Shown one piece after another: positions 16,133 to 22,292 of a stretch of 64,000 nucleotides of DNA. Position numbers and translations under genes: made by a program. A model generated the notes under the pieces. The model had not been told where the DNA came from, searched no databases, and saw nothing but the letters and a program-made list of their open reading frames with translations. Where the stretch lies: assembly GCF_025490915.1 (NCBI RefSeq), contig NZ_JANQBA010000002.1:248001-312000 (forward strand), read 5' to 3'. The first letter of the stretch is position 1. Every line of letters begins with the position of its first letter. The DNA comes from Lacticaseibacillus parakribbianus. GTDB taxonomy: Bacteria > Bacillota > Bacilli > Lactobacillales > Lactobacillaceae.

Positions 16133-16702
16133 TTAGTCTTGGGTGGTGCTTGCCGCCGCGGTCAGGTTCCAGTTCAGCGCGTTGGTGTAGCTGCCGGCCT
16201 TGATGGCGGTCTCCTTCGGGATGTCGAGGGTCACGGTCGTGTCCTTAACCGGGGTCTCACCGGTCGTACCGGAGGCAATCAGGAAGCCATCGGCGAGGTT
16301 GGCGCTGGTGGCGTCTTGGGCGTCGCCTTGAGTCGCGGTCAGCGTCGCGTTGGCGTTGAGAATGGCGGCGCCGGCCGCGGAGCCGTCCGAACCGGCCACC
16401 CAACCGGCGGCCTTCACGCTCAGCATCCAGTTGTCGTTGTCCAGGCCCTGGAAGTCGGTGACGGTGGCGGTCAGCGTGTTATCGGCGGCTTCGTTGAAGC
16501 CCTTGGTCCAAACGCCTTCAACGGTGAGATCGGAGCCGAAGTTGGCCGTCTCCGTCACGTTGGTCAGGCTCAGGTCGCCGGCCTTGAAGTTGATCGTACC
16601 GGTGGTGGTCCCAGTGGTTTCGGCAGCGGCAACGGGGTTAACGGTGGCCAGCGCAACGCCGGCGAGTGCAGTGAGCAGAACAGGTGCGATCAATTTCTTC
16701 AT
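16133..16702 (-). CDS. WxL domain surface protein
   Basis: A 189-residue secreted protein with a signal peptide (residues 1-26, ending VAAAE) and one WxL domain covering the rest. The first motif is WMLSVKAAGW, the second the C-terminal ALNWNLTAA. WxL domains bind peptidoglycan non-covalently, and this is the first gene of the cluster. The ATG at 16702 is preferred to an upstream in-frame start because AAGGAG precedes it and the signal peptide begins there. It likely forms a wall complex with the two downstream products. Confidence 0.92.
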   Translation of the reverse strand: MKKLIAPVLLTALAGVALATVNPVAAAETTGTTTGTINFKAGDLSLTNVTETANFGSDLTVEGVWTKGFNEAADNTLTATVTDFQGLDNDNWMLSVKAAGWVAGSDGSAAGAAILNANATLTATQGDAQDATSANLADGFLIASGTTGETPVKDTTVTLDIPKETAIKAGSYTNALNWNLTAAASTTQD

Positions 16703-16794
16703 GGTAATTTCTCCTTGCTTACATTTTGTATGTTTATTTCGTCTGGTGAATATCGGCCATGTGGCAGGTTTCTGAAAACTTGCCGGCACTATCT

Positions 16795-16822
16795 AGTATA
16801 CCGGATGAACAATTAGTTGCAA
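16795..16822 (-). promoter_or_regulatory. Promoter of the WxL cluster
   Basis: On the minus strand TTGCAA (16822-16817) and TATACT (16800-16795) are separated by 16 bp. The untranslated leader is about 85 bases. Confidence 0.7.
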
Positions 16823-17200
16823 GCAATAATTTCATTTTCATTACAAAAAACTGTTGCAGCGGCCTTCGCCGGTCCCTTACGCCGGGCCTTTCGTCCGCTG
16901 TGGTCGGTTTCGCGAGCTCACGCGGTCCGACGCGGTGCCGCCGTTGCGACGGCGTTGTTGCATAAACTATGCATATACTGTTTTATTAGTTTCGCCGGTG
17001 ACCGCGACGCTCTCCGGGCCCAGGACGCGGCCGCGACACCGCGTCGACGGGCGGAGGCCGATGGTTGCCAGGCCATTTTCAGGAAGGACACGGGCGGTCA
17101 AAGTTGGTCGCCAGACCATGTTTGCGTTTCCAGAATGCGGGTTGCCGACCAAAAAAGGCGACCTTTCGCGAAAAGCCCCCCGCTGGTCGCCAAGTCTTTG
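16823..17200. other. Intergenic region upstream of terC, no gene recognised
   Basis: About 380 bases without a supported gene. It contains GGTCGCC at 17105-17111 and 17185-17191 and its complement GGCGACC at 17157-17163, so the last two can form a 7-bp stem just before the terC -10. I looked for the manganese (yybP-ykoY) riboswitch often found before terC and did not recognise it. Confidence 0.5.
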
Positions 17201-17206
17201 TATAAT
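17201..17206 (+). promoter_or_regulatory. Consensus -10 (TATAAT) before terC
   Basis: A perfect TATAAT lies 31 bases before the probable start of terC. No good -35 is visible at the right spacing; the GGCGACC/GGTCGCC inverted repeat occupies that place, so an activator is possible. Confidence 0.55.
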
Positions 17207-17236
17207 GACCTATAGAACCAGAAGGGAGAACCTCGA

Positions 17237-17989
17237 ATCGATACGCTGATCAAACTTTACGCCCCATTCTTCTCCGGTGCGGAGTGGCATGCCGCCATCA
17301 TGACCGGCAGCGGCCTGATGACCATCCTCACGCTGGCCATCATGGAGTGCCTGCTGTCGGTGGACAACGCCGTGGTACTGGCCGCCCAGACGGCCACCTT
17401 GAAGGAGCCGCACAAGGAGCACATGGCCTTGATGTACGGCCTGTGGGGCTCTTACGTTTTCCGCTTCATCGCCATCGGCCTCGGGAGCTTTTTGATCAAG
17501 TTCTGGGCGGCCAAGGCGATTGGCGCCGCCTACCTCTTGTACATGTCGCTGCACTTCTTCTACGAACAGCACCGCCCCAACCAGCCGAGCGAGGCCGAAA
17601 AGCTGACCAAGCCGCGGTCCTTCGCCGGCACGGTGGCCGCGATCATCCTGCTGGACATCGTGTTCTCCATCGACTCGATTCTCACCGCCCTGGCGATCGA
17701 CAACAACCCCGTGATCGTCCTGATCGGCGGCTGCATCGGCATTCTCGCCATGCGGTTCGTCGCCTCGATGATGATCGTGCTGCTCGACAAGGTGCCGGAG
17801 CTTTTGATCATGGCCTACATCCTGATCGGCTTCATCGCCTTGAAGCTGGGGCTGAGCCTGCCGATGATCAACATCGAAATCTCCAACACCTTCTTCAGCA
17901 TCTTCGTCCTGGTCGCCTTCGCCGCCACCTTCGCCTTGCACTGGTGGCACGTGCGACACCCCAAGGGCCAGCAGCAAGAAGCCAAATAA
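17237..17989 (+). CDS. TerC-family membrane protein, probable non-AUG start
   Basis: A multi-spanning protein of about 250 residues, related to TerC/Alx proteins implicated in manganese export. LLSVDNAVVLAAQ and DIVFSIDSILTALA carry the conserved Asp residues; about seven membrane segments are seen. The first in-frame ATG is at 17300, but upstream codons read IDTLIKLYAPFFSGAEW, which matches the normal N-terminus of the family, and a stop at 17213 prevents an earlier ATG. GAAGGGAG at 17221-17228 positions an ATC at 17237 as start, where relatives have Met. CTG at 17246 is an alternative. Confidence 0.85.
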   Translation: MDTLIKLYAPFFSGAEWHAAIMTGSGLMTILTLAIMECLLSVDNAVVLAAQTATLKEPHKEHMALMYGLWGSYVFRFIAIGLGSFLIKFWAAKAIGAAYLLYMSLHFFYEQHRPNQPSEAEKLTKPRSFAGTVAAIILLDIVFSIDSILTALAIDNNPVIVLIGGCIGILAMRFVASMMIVLLDKVPELLIMAYILIGFIALKLGLSLPMINIEISNTFFSIFVLVAFAATFALHWWHVRHPKGQQQEAK

Positions 17990-17998
17990 GCAACGCCG

Positions 17999-18026
17999 CA
18001 TCCCCCGCCAGCTGACGGGGGATTTT
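17999..18026 (+). terminator. Terminator after terC
   Basis: ATCCCCCG pairs with CGGGGGAT, followed by TTTT, starting 10 bp past the stop. Confidence 0.9.
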
Positions 18027-18041
18027 GCTTGTCCGGGTGAA

Positions 18042-18085
18042 AAAAATGGGGTCCCACCGTATCTTGCAGGTGGGACCCCATTTTT
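18042..18085. terminator. Bidirectional terminator between terC and GNAT gene
   Basis: A perfect 17-bp stem (18042-18058 with 18069-18085) has A and T runs on both flanks and serves the convergent genes. Confidence 0.93.
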
Positions 18086-18101
18086 GGCGGGTGGCGCTAG
18101 C

Positions 18102-18614
18102 TCACGGCCGGTCGACCGCAAAGCCGTAGTGCGGCATGGCCAAGCCGTAGTAGTGCTTGACGTCCCGGCCTCGCACCAGCATGCCGTTGCGAATCGCGAC
18201 GTTCATCGACGCGAAGTTGGTGTCGCGGATGATCGACCAGACCCTCGGCACCGCAAGCGTCGAGAAGGCGTAGGCCTTGGCGCCGATCGCCGCCTCGCAG
18301 GCGTATCCTTGGTGCCAATAGTCGCGCTGCAGCAAGTAGCCGATTTCGATCACCGGCCGACCCAAAAATTGCTGCTTCGTCAGGCCGCACTGGCCGACGA
18401 AGCGGCCGTCGGTTTTGCGCTCAAGGGCCCACAGCCCGAAGCCGTCCTCGCGGTAGCGGCGCAGCTGATTGTCCAGCCACGCCTGAACCTCGGCTTCGCT
18501 GAAGCCATGGGCGTAGGCATACATCGTCGCCGGGTCGCACAAGGTCAGGCTCAGGCTGGTCCAATCGGCCTGCGTCAGCGGCCGTGCGATCAGCCGCTTG
18601 GTTTCGTAAATCAT
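18102..18614 (-). CDS. GNAT-family N-acetyltransferase, RimJ/RimL type
   Basis: A 170-residue acetyl-CoA-dependent acetyltransferase of the RimJ/RimL type (acetyl_transf_3). It opens with ETKRLIARPLTQADW, continues with EIGYLLQRDYWHQGYACEA, the acetyl-CoA-binding QGYACEA segment, and a C-terminal strand set. The substrate, a protein N-terminus or small molecule, cannot be told. The ATG at 18614 follows AAAGGAGC by 4 bases and is preferred to an upstream in-frame ATG at 18629. It is monocistronic. Confidence 0.88.
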   Translation of the reverse strand: MIYETKRLIARPLTQADWTSLSLTLCDPATMYAYAHGFSEAEVQAWLDNQLRRYREDGFGLWALERKTDGRFVGQCGLTKQQFLGRPVIEIGYLLQRDYWHQGYACEAAIGAKAYAFSTLAVPRVWSIIRDTNFASMNVAIRNGMLVRGRDVKHYYGLAMPHYGFAVDRP

Positions 18615-18642
18615 AGCAGCTCCTTTCATCGCGGCATCAAAA

Positions 18643-18672
18643 CGGCCCCACGCAAACGCTCACGTGGGGCCG
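18643..18672 (-). terminator. Terminator of the four-TM protein gene
   Basis: CGGCCCCACG (18643-18652) pairs with CGTGGGGCCG (18663-18672), followed on the minus strand by TTTT. It lies just before the GNAT gene start. Confidence 0.85.
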
Positions 18673-18690
18673 CCGGCGCAACTCGGCGGG

Positions 18691-18780
18691 TTGCCGCCGG
18701 TTCCGTTCAAGCCAGCGCCGGGTTACCGCCGGTTCCGTTCAAGCTAGCGGCGGCTGTTCCGCCGGTTCTCTTGACGCCAT
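18691..18780. repeat. About 32-bp imperfect tandem repeat, three units
   Basis: Units share a CCGCCGGTTCCGTTCAAGC core at 18694, 18726 and, degenerate, 18759. They lie in the 3' untranslated region of the four-TM protein gene. Confidence 0.75.
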
Positions 18781-18809
18781 TGCCAGGTTGTCGCAAGGCC
18801 TGCCGCGGG

Positions 18810-19265
18810 TCAGGCCTCTGGGTTCTCTTGGTCGAAGGCGAGCTTCTTCTCGCGGTTGTAGCCGATGAAGGCGAACACCGTGCCGATGATGCGAACCACC
18901 CAGGAGGCGAAGCCGAAAATCATCGACGCCATCAGGCCGCCGACCATCTGGACGGCCTGCTTGTCGGACAAGGCGTCGAGCTCTTCCTTCAGGTTGTTGA
19001 GGTTGGTGACCACGTTGTGAACCGACGAAATCGCGATGACCAAAAACACGATCTGCAGCCCGGTCGCCACGAGAAACAGGATCAGCGCGGTGCGGCGCTT
19101 CTTGTCCCCCCGCGGAATTTTGACCATCATGTAAATCGCCAGGCCGGCCAGGACCAGCGCCAGCGCGGTGTTGGCGACGCCGCCAAAGCCGGTGCAGGTG
19201 ATGACCCCCAGGATTGCCAAGATCAGGTACAGCGTCTGGTAGGTCTGCTTTGATTCTTCTTCCAT
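18810..19265 (-). CDS. Four-TM membrane protein of unknown function
   Basis: A 151-residue protein with hydrophobic segments near residues 12-30, 33-50, 62-82 and 112-135, a basic loop KIPRGDKKRRT and an acidic C-terminus (DQENPEA). A short amphipathic stretch lies between the third and fourth helices. I do not recognise a family beyond generic small membrane proteins of lactobacilli. The start at 19265 follows GGGGGAA about 6 bases upstream. It is a single gene with its own terminator. Confidence 0.7.
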   Translation of the reverse strand: MEEESKQTYQTLYLILAILGVITCTGFGGVANTALALVLAGLAIYMMVKIPRGDKKRRTALILFLVATGLQIVFLVIAISSVHNVVTNLNNLKEELDALSDKQAVQMVGGLMASMIFGFASWVVRIIGTVFAFIGYNREKKLAFDQENPEA

Positions 19266-19401
19266 TGTAATTCCCCCTCACGCCACCTGCGACGCGCAGG
19301 TGAGTACTCCTGTTCATTATCGCCCAAAAAGGCCAAAAGTGCCAGCGCGACCGCGGCACAAGCGCGTATACTAGCCTTATTCCACTTTCGGAGGCACTGC
19401 C

Positions 19402-19842
19402 ATGACCGACCGTTTTTACCCCACCGAGCTCACCTGCTTTTGCCTAGTTCAAAGCCAAGGCCAGCTCCTGGTTCAGCACAAAACCGACTCCGAGTTCGCC
19501 CCCAGCCTGACCTTCCCCGGCGGCCACTGCGAGCCCGGCGAATCGCTGACCGCAAGCGCCACCCGCGAGCTGCAAGAGGAGTGCGGCCTGACCGTCGCCG
19601 ACTGGCGGCTGGCCGGCGTCGTCAACTTCAGGCGCGAAGACGGCAACAAGGAGCTGATCTTCGCCTTCGCGGCCACGCTGCCCGAGCCAACGCCCACCCG
19701 TGTCACGCCTGGGACCAAGAACGAAGGCGCGACCGCGTGGCTGCCGCTGGCCCAAGTCGCCCAGGCGCCGCTGAACGCCGTGGTGCGAGGCGTCTGGGAC
19801 GCTTACCGCAAGGGCGAGCCGCGCGAGCTGTACTTCGACTAG
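19402..19842 (+). CDS. NUDIX hydrolase
   Basis: A 146-residue pyrophosphohydrolase of nucleotide derivatives. A complete Nudix box (Gx5Ex7REUxEExGU) runs from GGHCEPGESL through TRELQEECGL at about residues 39-61. It resembles the MutT/8-oxo-dGTP type in length, but the substrate cannot be assigned. The ATG follows GGAGGC, and a possible -10 TATACT lies near 19366. It is monocistronic, ended by a terminator. Confidence 0.9.
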   Translation: MTDRFYPTELTCFCLVQSQGQLLVQHKTDSEFAPSLTFPGGHCEPGESLTASATRELQEECGLTVADWRLAGVVNFRREDGNKELIFAFAATLPEPTPTRVTPGTKNEGATAWLPLAQVAQAPLNAVVRGVWDAYRKGEPRELYFD

Positions 19843-19852
19843 CCGTGACCGC

Positions 19853-19891
19853 AAGTTTGGGCAGTCGCGCGACGACCCCAAACTTTTTTTT
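19853..19891 (+). terminator. Terminator of the NUDIX gene
   Basis: AAGTTTGGG pairs with CCCAAACTT across an 18-base loop containing CGCGCG, followed by eight T residues. Confidence 0.85.
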
Positions 19892-19893
19892 AT

Positions 19894-19924
19894 TTGACGC
19901 TTGCCTTCGAGTCCACTCTAAGGT
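19894..19924 (+). promoter_or_regulatory. MerR-type promoter and operator dyad
   Basis: TTGACG (19894-19899) and TAAGGT (19919-19924) have a 19-bp spacer. The dyad CCTTCGAGT-CC-ACTCTAAGG (19904-19923) fills it, as in MerR-family promoters that sense aldehydes or oxidants. It should control the three-gene operon that follows. Confidence 0.85.
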
Positions 19925-19949
19925 GTAGCTTAGTCCAAGAGGTGATCAC

Positions 19950-20381
19950 ATGACTTATCGCATCGGCGAGTTTGCCGCCCGGCTCGGCCTGTCCAGCTAC
20001 ACCCTGCGCTACTACGAGAAAGAGGGGCTGGTGGCGCCGCACCGAGACGCCAACGACCAGCGCTACTACACGGATGAAGACGGCGCCTGGCTGCTATTCT
20101 TGTTGCACCTGAAGGGTACCGGCATGACCATGGCGCAGCTGCGCGAGTACGTGCGGTTGCGGGCCCAGGGCGACGCGACGATGACCGCGCGGCTGGCGCT
20201 TTTGCAAGACGTGCGGGAAGAGGCCCAGGCCCAGATTCGCGCGTTGCAGCACAACCTGGCCGTGCTGGACGATAAGGTCGCGTGGTACCAAGGCAAGCTC
20301 GCCGGCACGATTGACGCCGCCGAGACCTTCGCCGCTTACCTGCAACGCATCAACCACGAGGAGGACTCAGACCATGACTGA
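19950..20381 (+). CDS. MerR-family regulator (AdhR-like)
   Basis: A 143-residue MerR regulator with an N-terminal winged helix (YTLRYYEKEGLVAPHRD, about residues 18-34) and a coiled-coil dimerisation helix (about 80-120). The AdhR/YfmP-type subgroup senses carbonyl or redox stress. It lacks a separate ligand domain. It overlaps the cupin gene by 8 bp and is first in an operon behind a MerR-type promoter, so it probably regulates the cupin and decarboxylase-like genes and itself. Confidence 0.88.
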   Translation: MTYRIGEFAARLGLSSYTLRYYEKEGLVAPHRDANDQRYYTDEDGAWLLFLLHLKGTGMTMAQLREYVRLRAQGDATMTARLALLQDVREEAQAQIRALQHNLAVLDDKVAWYQGKLAGTIDAAETFAAYLQRINHEEDSDHD

Positions 20382-20781
20382 TCAAGTTTCCAAGCTTTAC
20401 CCGCGCGGCGCCGCCAATGTCGACTACGCGCAGTTTTTCACCGGCAACAGCTACCTGAAGACGCTGATTGCCGACCCCGCCATCAGCGTCGGCGTCGGCG
20501 AGGTGACGTTCGAGCCGGGATGCCGCAACCACTGGCACATCCACCACGACGGCTTCCAGCTGCTGATTGTGACCGGCGGCACCGGCTGGTACCAGGAGGC
20601 CGGGCAAAAGGCGCGGCTGCTGCACGTGGGTGACGTGGTGGTGACCCACGATGGCGTCAAGCACTGGCACGGCGCGACCAAGGACTCCTGGTTCGCCCAC
20701 CTCGCGATCACCGCCGGCACCCCGGAGTGGCTCGAGGCCGTCTCGGACGCCGACTACAACGCACTGGAGGACAATGACTAA
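20374..20781 (+). CDS. Cupin-domain protein
   Basis: A 135-residue single-domain cupin. Motif 1 is HWHIHHDGFQLLIVTGG and motif 2 GDVVVTHDGVKHWHG, giving the usual His/Glu-type metal ligands with Gln or Asp at the acidic position. Many lactobacilli have the same MerR-cupin-carboxymuconolactone decarboxylase set; a role in quinone or aldehyde detoxification is suspected but not shown. The ATG at 20374 is inside the end of the MerR-type gene behind GAGGA, and the stop overlaps the next start (TAATG). Confidence 0.87.
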   Translation: MTDQVSKLYPRGAANVDYAQFFTGNSYLKTLIADPAISVGVGEVTFEPGCRNHWHIHHDGFQLLIVTGGTGWYQEAGQKARLLHVGDVVVTHDGVKHWHGATKDSWFAHLAITAGTPEWLEAVSDADYNALEDND

Positions 20782-21107
20782 TGGCCAAACAAACCGCTGG
20801 TCGCGACGCGCTGGGCGACTTCGCCCCGCAGTTCGCGGCCCTGAACGATGACGTGTTGTTCGGCCAGGTCTGGGCCAAAGAGGACGAGCTTTCGCCGCGC
20901 GACCGCAGCCTGATCACGGTGTCGGCGCTGATGGCCCAGGGCCTGTTCCCGCAGCTGGAGGCCCACATGAAGCTGGCCAAAACCCACGGCGTCACCCAGA
21001 CCGAAATGGTTGCCTTGATCACGCAGCTGGCCTTTTACACCGGCTGGCCCAAGGCGTGGTCGGCCTTTGGCATCGCCAAGACCGTTTACGAAGGCACCAC
21101 CGCCTAA
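20781..21107 (+). CDS. Carboxymuconolactone decarboxylase family protein
   Basis: A 108-residue all-helical protein of the CMD/AhpD-like family, with DRSLITVSALMAQG and the C-terminal LAFYTGWPKAWSA segments typical of the gamma-carboxymuconolactone decarboxylase group. No CxxC redox motif of AhpD is present, so peroxidase-type activity is unlikely. It is the third gene of the MerR-cupin operon, with overlapping stop and start. The true substrate is unknown. Confidence 0.87.
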   Translation: MAKQTAGRDALGDFAPQFAALNDDVLFGQVWAKEDELSPRDRSLITVSALMAQGLFPQLEAHMKLAKTHGVTQTEMVALITQLAFYTGWPKAWSAFGIAKTVYEGTTA

Positions 21108-21117
21108 CCGCACCACC

Positions 21118-21184
21118 AAAACAGGGACCGGCCCGGACCCGGCAGCGTGATTGCACGTTGTCGGACCCGGACTGGCCCCTGTTT
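21118..21184 (+). terminator. Long hairpin after the MerR-cupin-CMD operon
   Basis: AAAACAGGG pairs with CCCCTGTTT and most of the intervening 50 bases continue the stem with bulges. The T run is short. Confidence 0.6.
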
Positions 21185-21204
21185 GAATGGCGTCAGGTGC
21201 GGCC

Positions 21205-21501
21205 TCAACGTCCAGCTCTTGCACCGGTCTTAGCTTGCTGCGGCGACGCGACCAGCGAGAGCTTGACGGTCAGCCCCAGCCCGGCGGCGTAACGTCCGAG
21301 CGTGGCCAGTGTCGGTAGTGAATCCAGCCGCTCGATTTTGGCCAGCTGCGGCTGCGTCATGCCGATGCGCTGGGCAAGGTCACGCTGCGACAGCCCCTGC
21401 CGCTGGCGCTCGGTTTGCAGCTGCGCCAGCGTCTCAATGATGCTTTGCTCCGTTGGCGTCACAGTGCTCAACTGATTTTTGACCATCTGCCAAGTTTTCA
21501 T
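21205..21501 (-). CDS. HigA-type antitoxin, XRE family
   Basis: A 98-residue antitoxin. A helix-turn-helix of the Cro/XRE type occupies about residues 37-75 (LSQRDLAQRIGMTQPQLAKIE). It should bind the toxin encoded just upstream and repress the shared promoter. The start is one base after the toxin stop (TGA-G-ATG), the toxin-first order typical of higBA. The C-terminus is short and basic. Confidence 0.85.
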   Translation of the reverse strand: MKTWQMVKNQLSTVTPTEQSIIETLAQLQTERQRQGLSQRDLAQRIGMTQPQLAKIERLDSLPTLATLGRYAAGLGLTVKLSLVASPQQAKTGARAGR

Positions 21502-21502
21502 C

Positions 21503-21868
21503 TCAGTTCCCCTTTCGCCTCATCCAGTCCGTCATCAAGATCACGGCCCGTTGAACCTGGCGCGGATCCGTCTTATCCCGGCGCTTCGTAAAGTGGTTCA
21601 AAATCACATAAGTACTGGGCCGCCAAGGCGAATAAAACACGCGTTCAGGTAGCGGTCGCAGCTCGTGAAGCGGGTAGCGAAAGCCCCTTAGCGCCTTGGC
21701 GTGAGGCATTCCGAGTGCCGGGCCTTGCATCTGAAGGAGGCTCATCTGATAGCTAATCTTACGTAGCATCACGCGAGCGGTCTTCGCCCGGCTTCGGTCC
21801 AACTGGTTCAAGAAATCCTCAAACTCGCAAAACCCGTTGCGATCTTCGTAAAGCACCACCTCATACAC
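21503..21868 (-). CDS. HigB-type toxin (RelE/ParE superfamily, Gp49-like)
   Basis: A 121-residue toxin of the phage-derived Gp49-like group (DUF891), which usually cleaves mRNA on the ribosome. Typical features are the N-terminal EFEDFLNQLD and the core RGFRYPLHELRPLPERVFY followed by HFTKRRDKTD. The GTG at 21868 is preferred to a TTG at 21877 because AAAGGGG then has proper 9-base spacing. It forms a two-gene unit with the XRE antitoxin behind a palindromic operator. Confidence 0.82.
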   Translation of the reverse strand: MYEVVLYEDRNGFCEFEDFLNQLDRSRAKTARVMLRKISYQMSLLQMQGPALGMPHAKALRGFRYPLHELRPLPERVFYSPWRPSTYVILNHFTKRRDKTDPRQVQRAVILMTDWMRRKGN

Positions 21869-21899
21869 CGCCGCCAACCCCTTTCGCGATGTGGCTCAT

Positions 21900-21929
21900 A
21901 TGATAGCATTATTGCTATCAGCCTGTCAA
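21900..21929 (-). promoter_or_regulatory. higBA promoter with 8-bp palindromic operator
   Basis: TTGACA (21929-21924) and TATCAT (21905-21900) are separated by 18 bp. The spacer and -10 contain the perfect inverted repeat TGATAGCA-TTAT-TGCTATCA (21901-21920), the expected site for the antitoxin. Confidence 0.85.
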
Positions 21930-22223
21930 TCAATCCCCCGCGCGACCGCCGCTTATAAATTACGCCAATGGTCTTAATCGGCCACACCACCGCTTAACGA
22001 CCGCACACAAATAGGCGTCAGTTGCGGCCGCCTTAACGACACGGGCAAACTTGCCCCTTGGTCGCTGCGACTGGTCCTTGGTTGAACGCGGCCTGGCCGC
22101 TGCTAAGTCGCGTCGCCAGGCCGCACCTAGGGCCTGGACCTGGCCGAAACCGACCGGCAGGCGATCATCGCCGCGACCAAGCGAGACATCACCCGGTACC
22201 TGACGGCAGTCGCACAGAACTGA
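21930..22223. other. Non-coding interval with possible gene remnant
   Basis: No complete gene is supported. At 22134-22223 the plus strand reads 29 residues (LDLAETDRQAIIAATKRD and on to AVAQN) that look like a protein C-terminal helix, but a stop lies just upstream. A GGCCTGGC/GCCAGGCC hairpin sits at about 22089-22121. Confidence 0.35.
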
Positions 22224-22276
22224 CAACAGCACCTGGCGCCTTCAAGGCTTAACCTTGAAAGACGCCAGGTGCTGTT
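22224..22276 (-). terminator. Long hairpin ending the copper operon
   Basis: CAACAGCACCTGGCG at 22224-22238 pairs with its complement ending at 22276, and CTTCAAGG/CCTTGAA extends the stem to about 23 pairs. The T run on the minus strand is weak. Confidence 0.75.
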
Positions 22277-22292
22277 GCGTTGTCGCCTGGGC

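Noticed and set aside
16823-17236. Manganese (yybP-ykoY) riboswitch before terC
   Set aside because: Expected from the gene family, but no matching conserved core was found by eye.
22134-22223. Gene encoding a peptide ending TRYLTAVAQN
   Set aside because: Only about 29 codons are open, with a stop just upstream and no start or ribosome-binding site; kept only as a possible remnant in the interval note.
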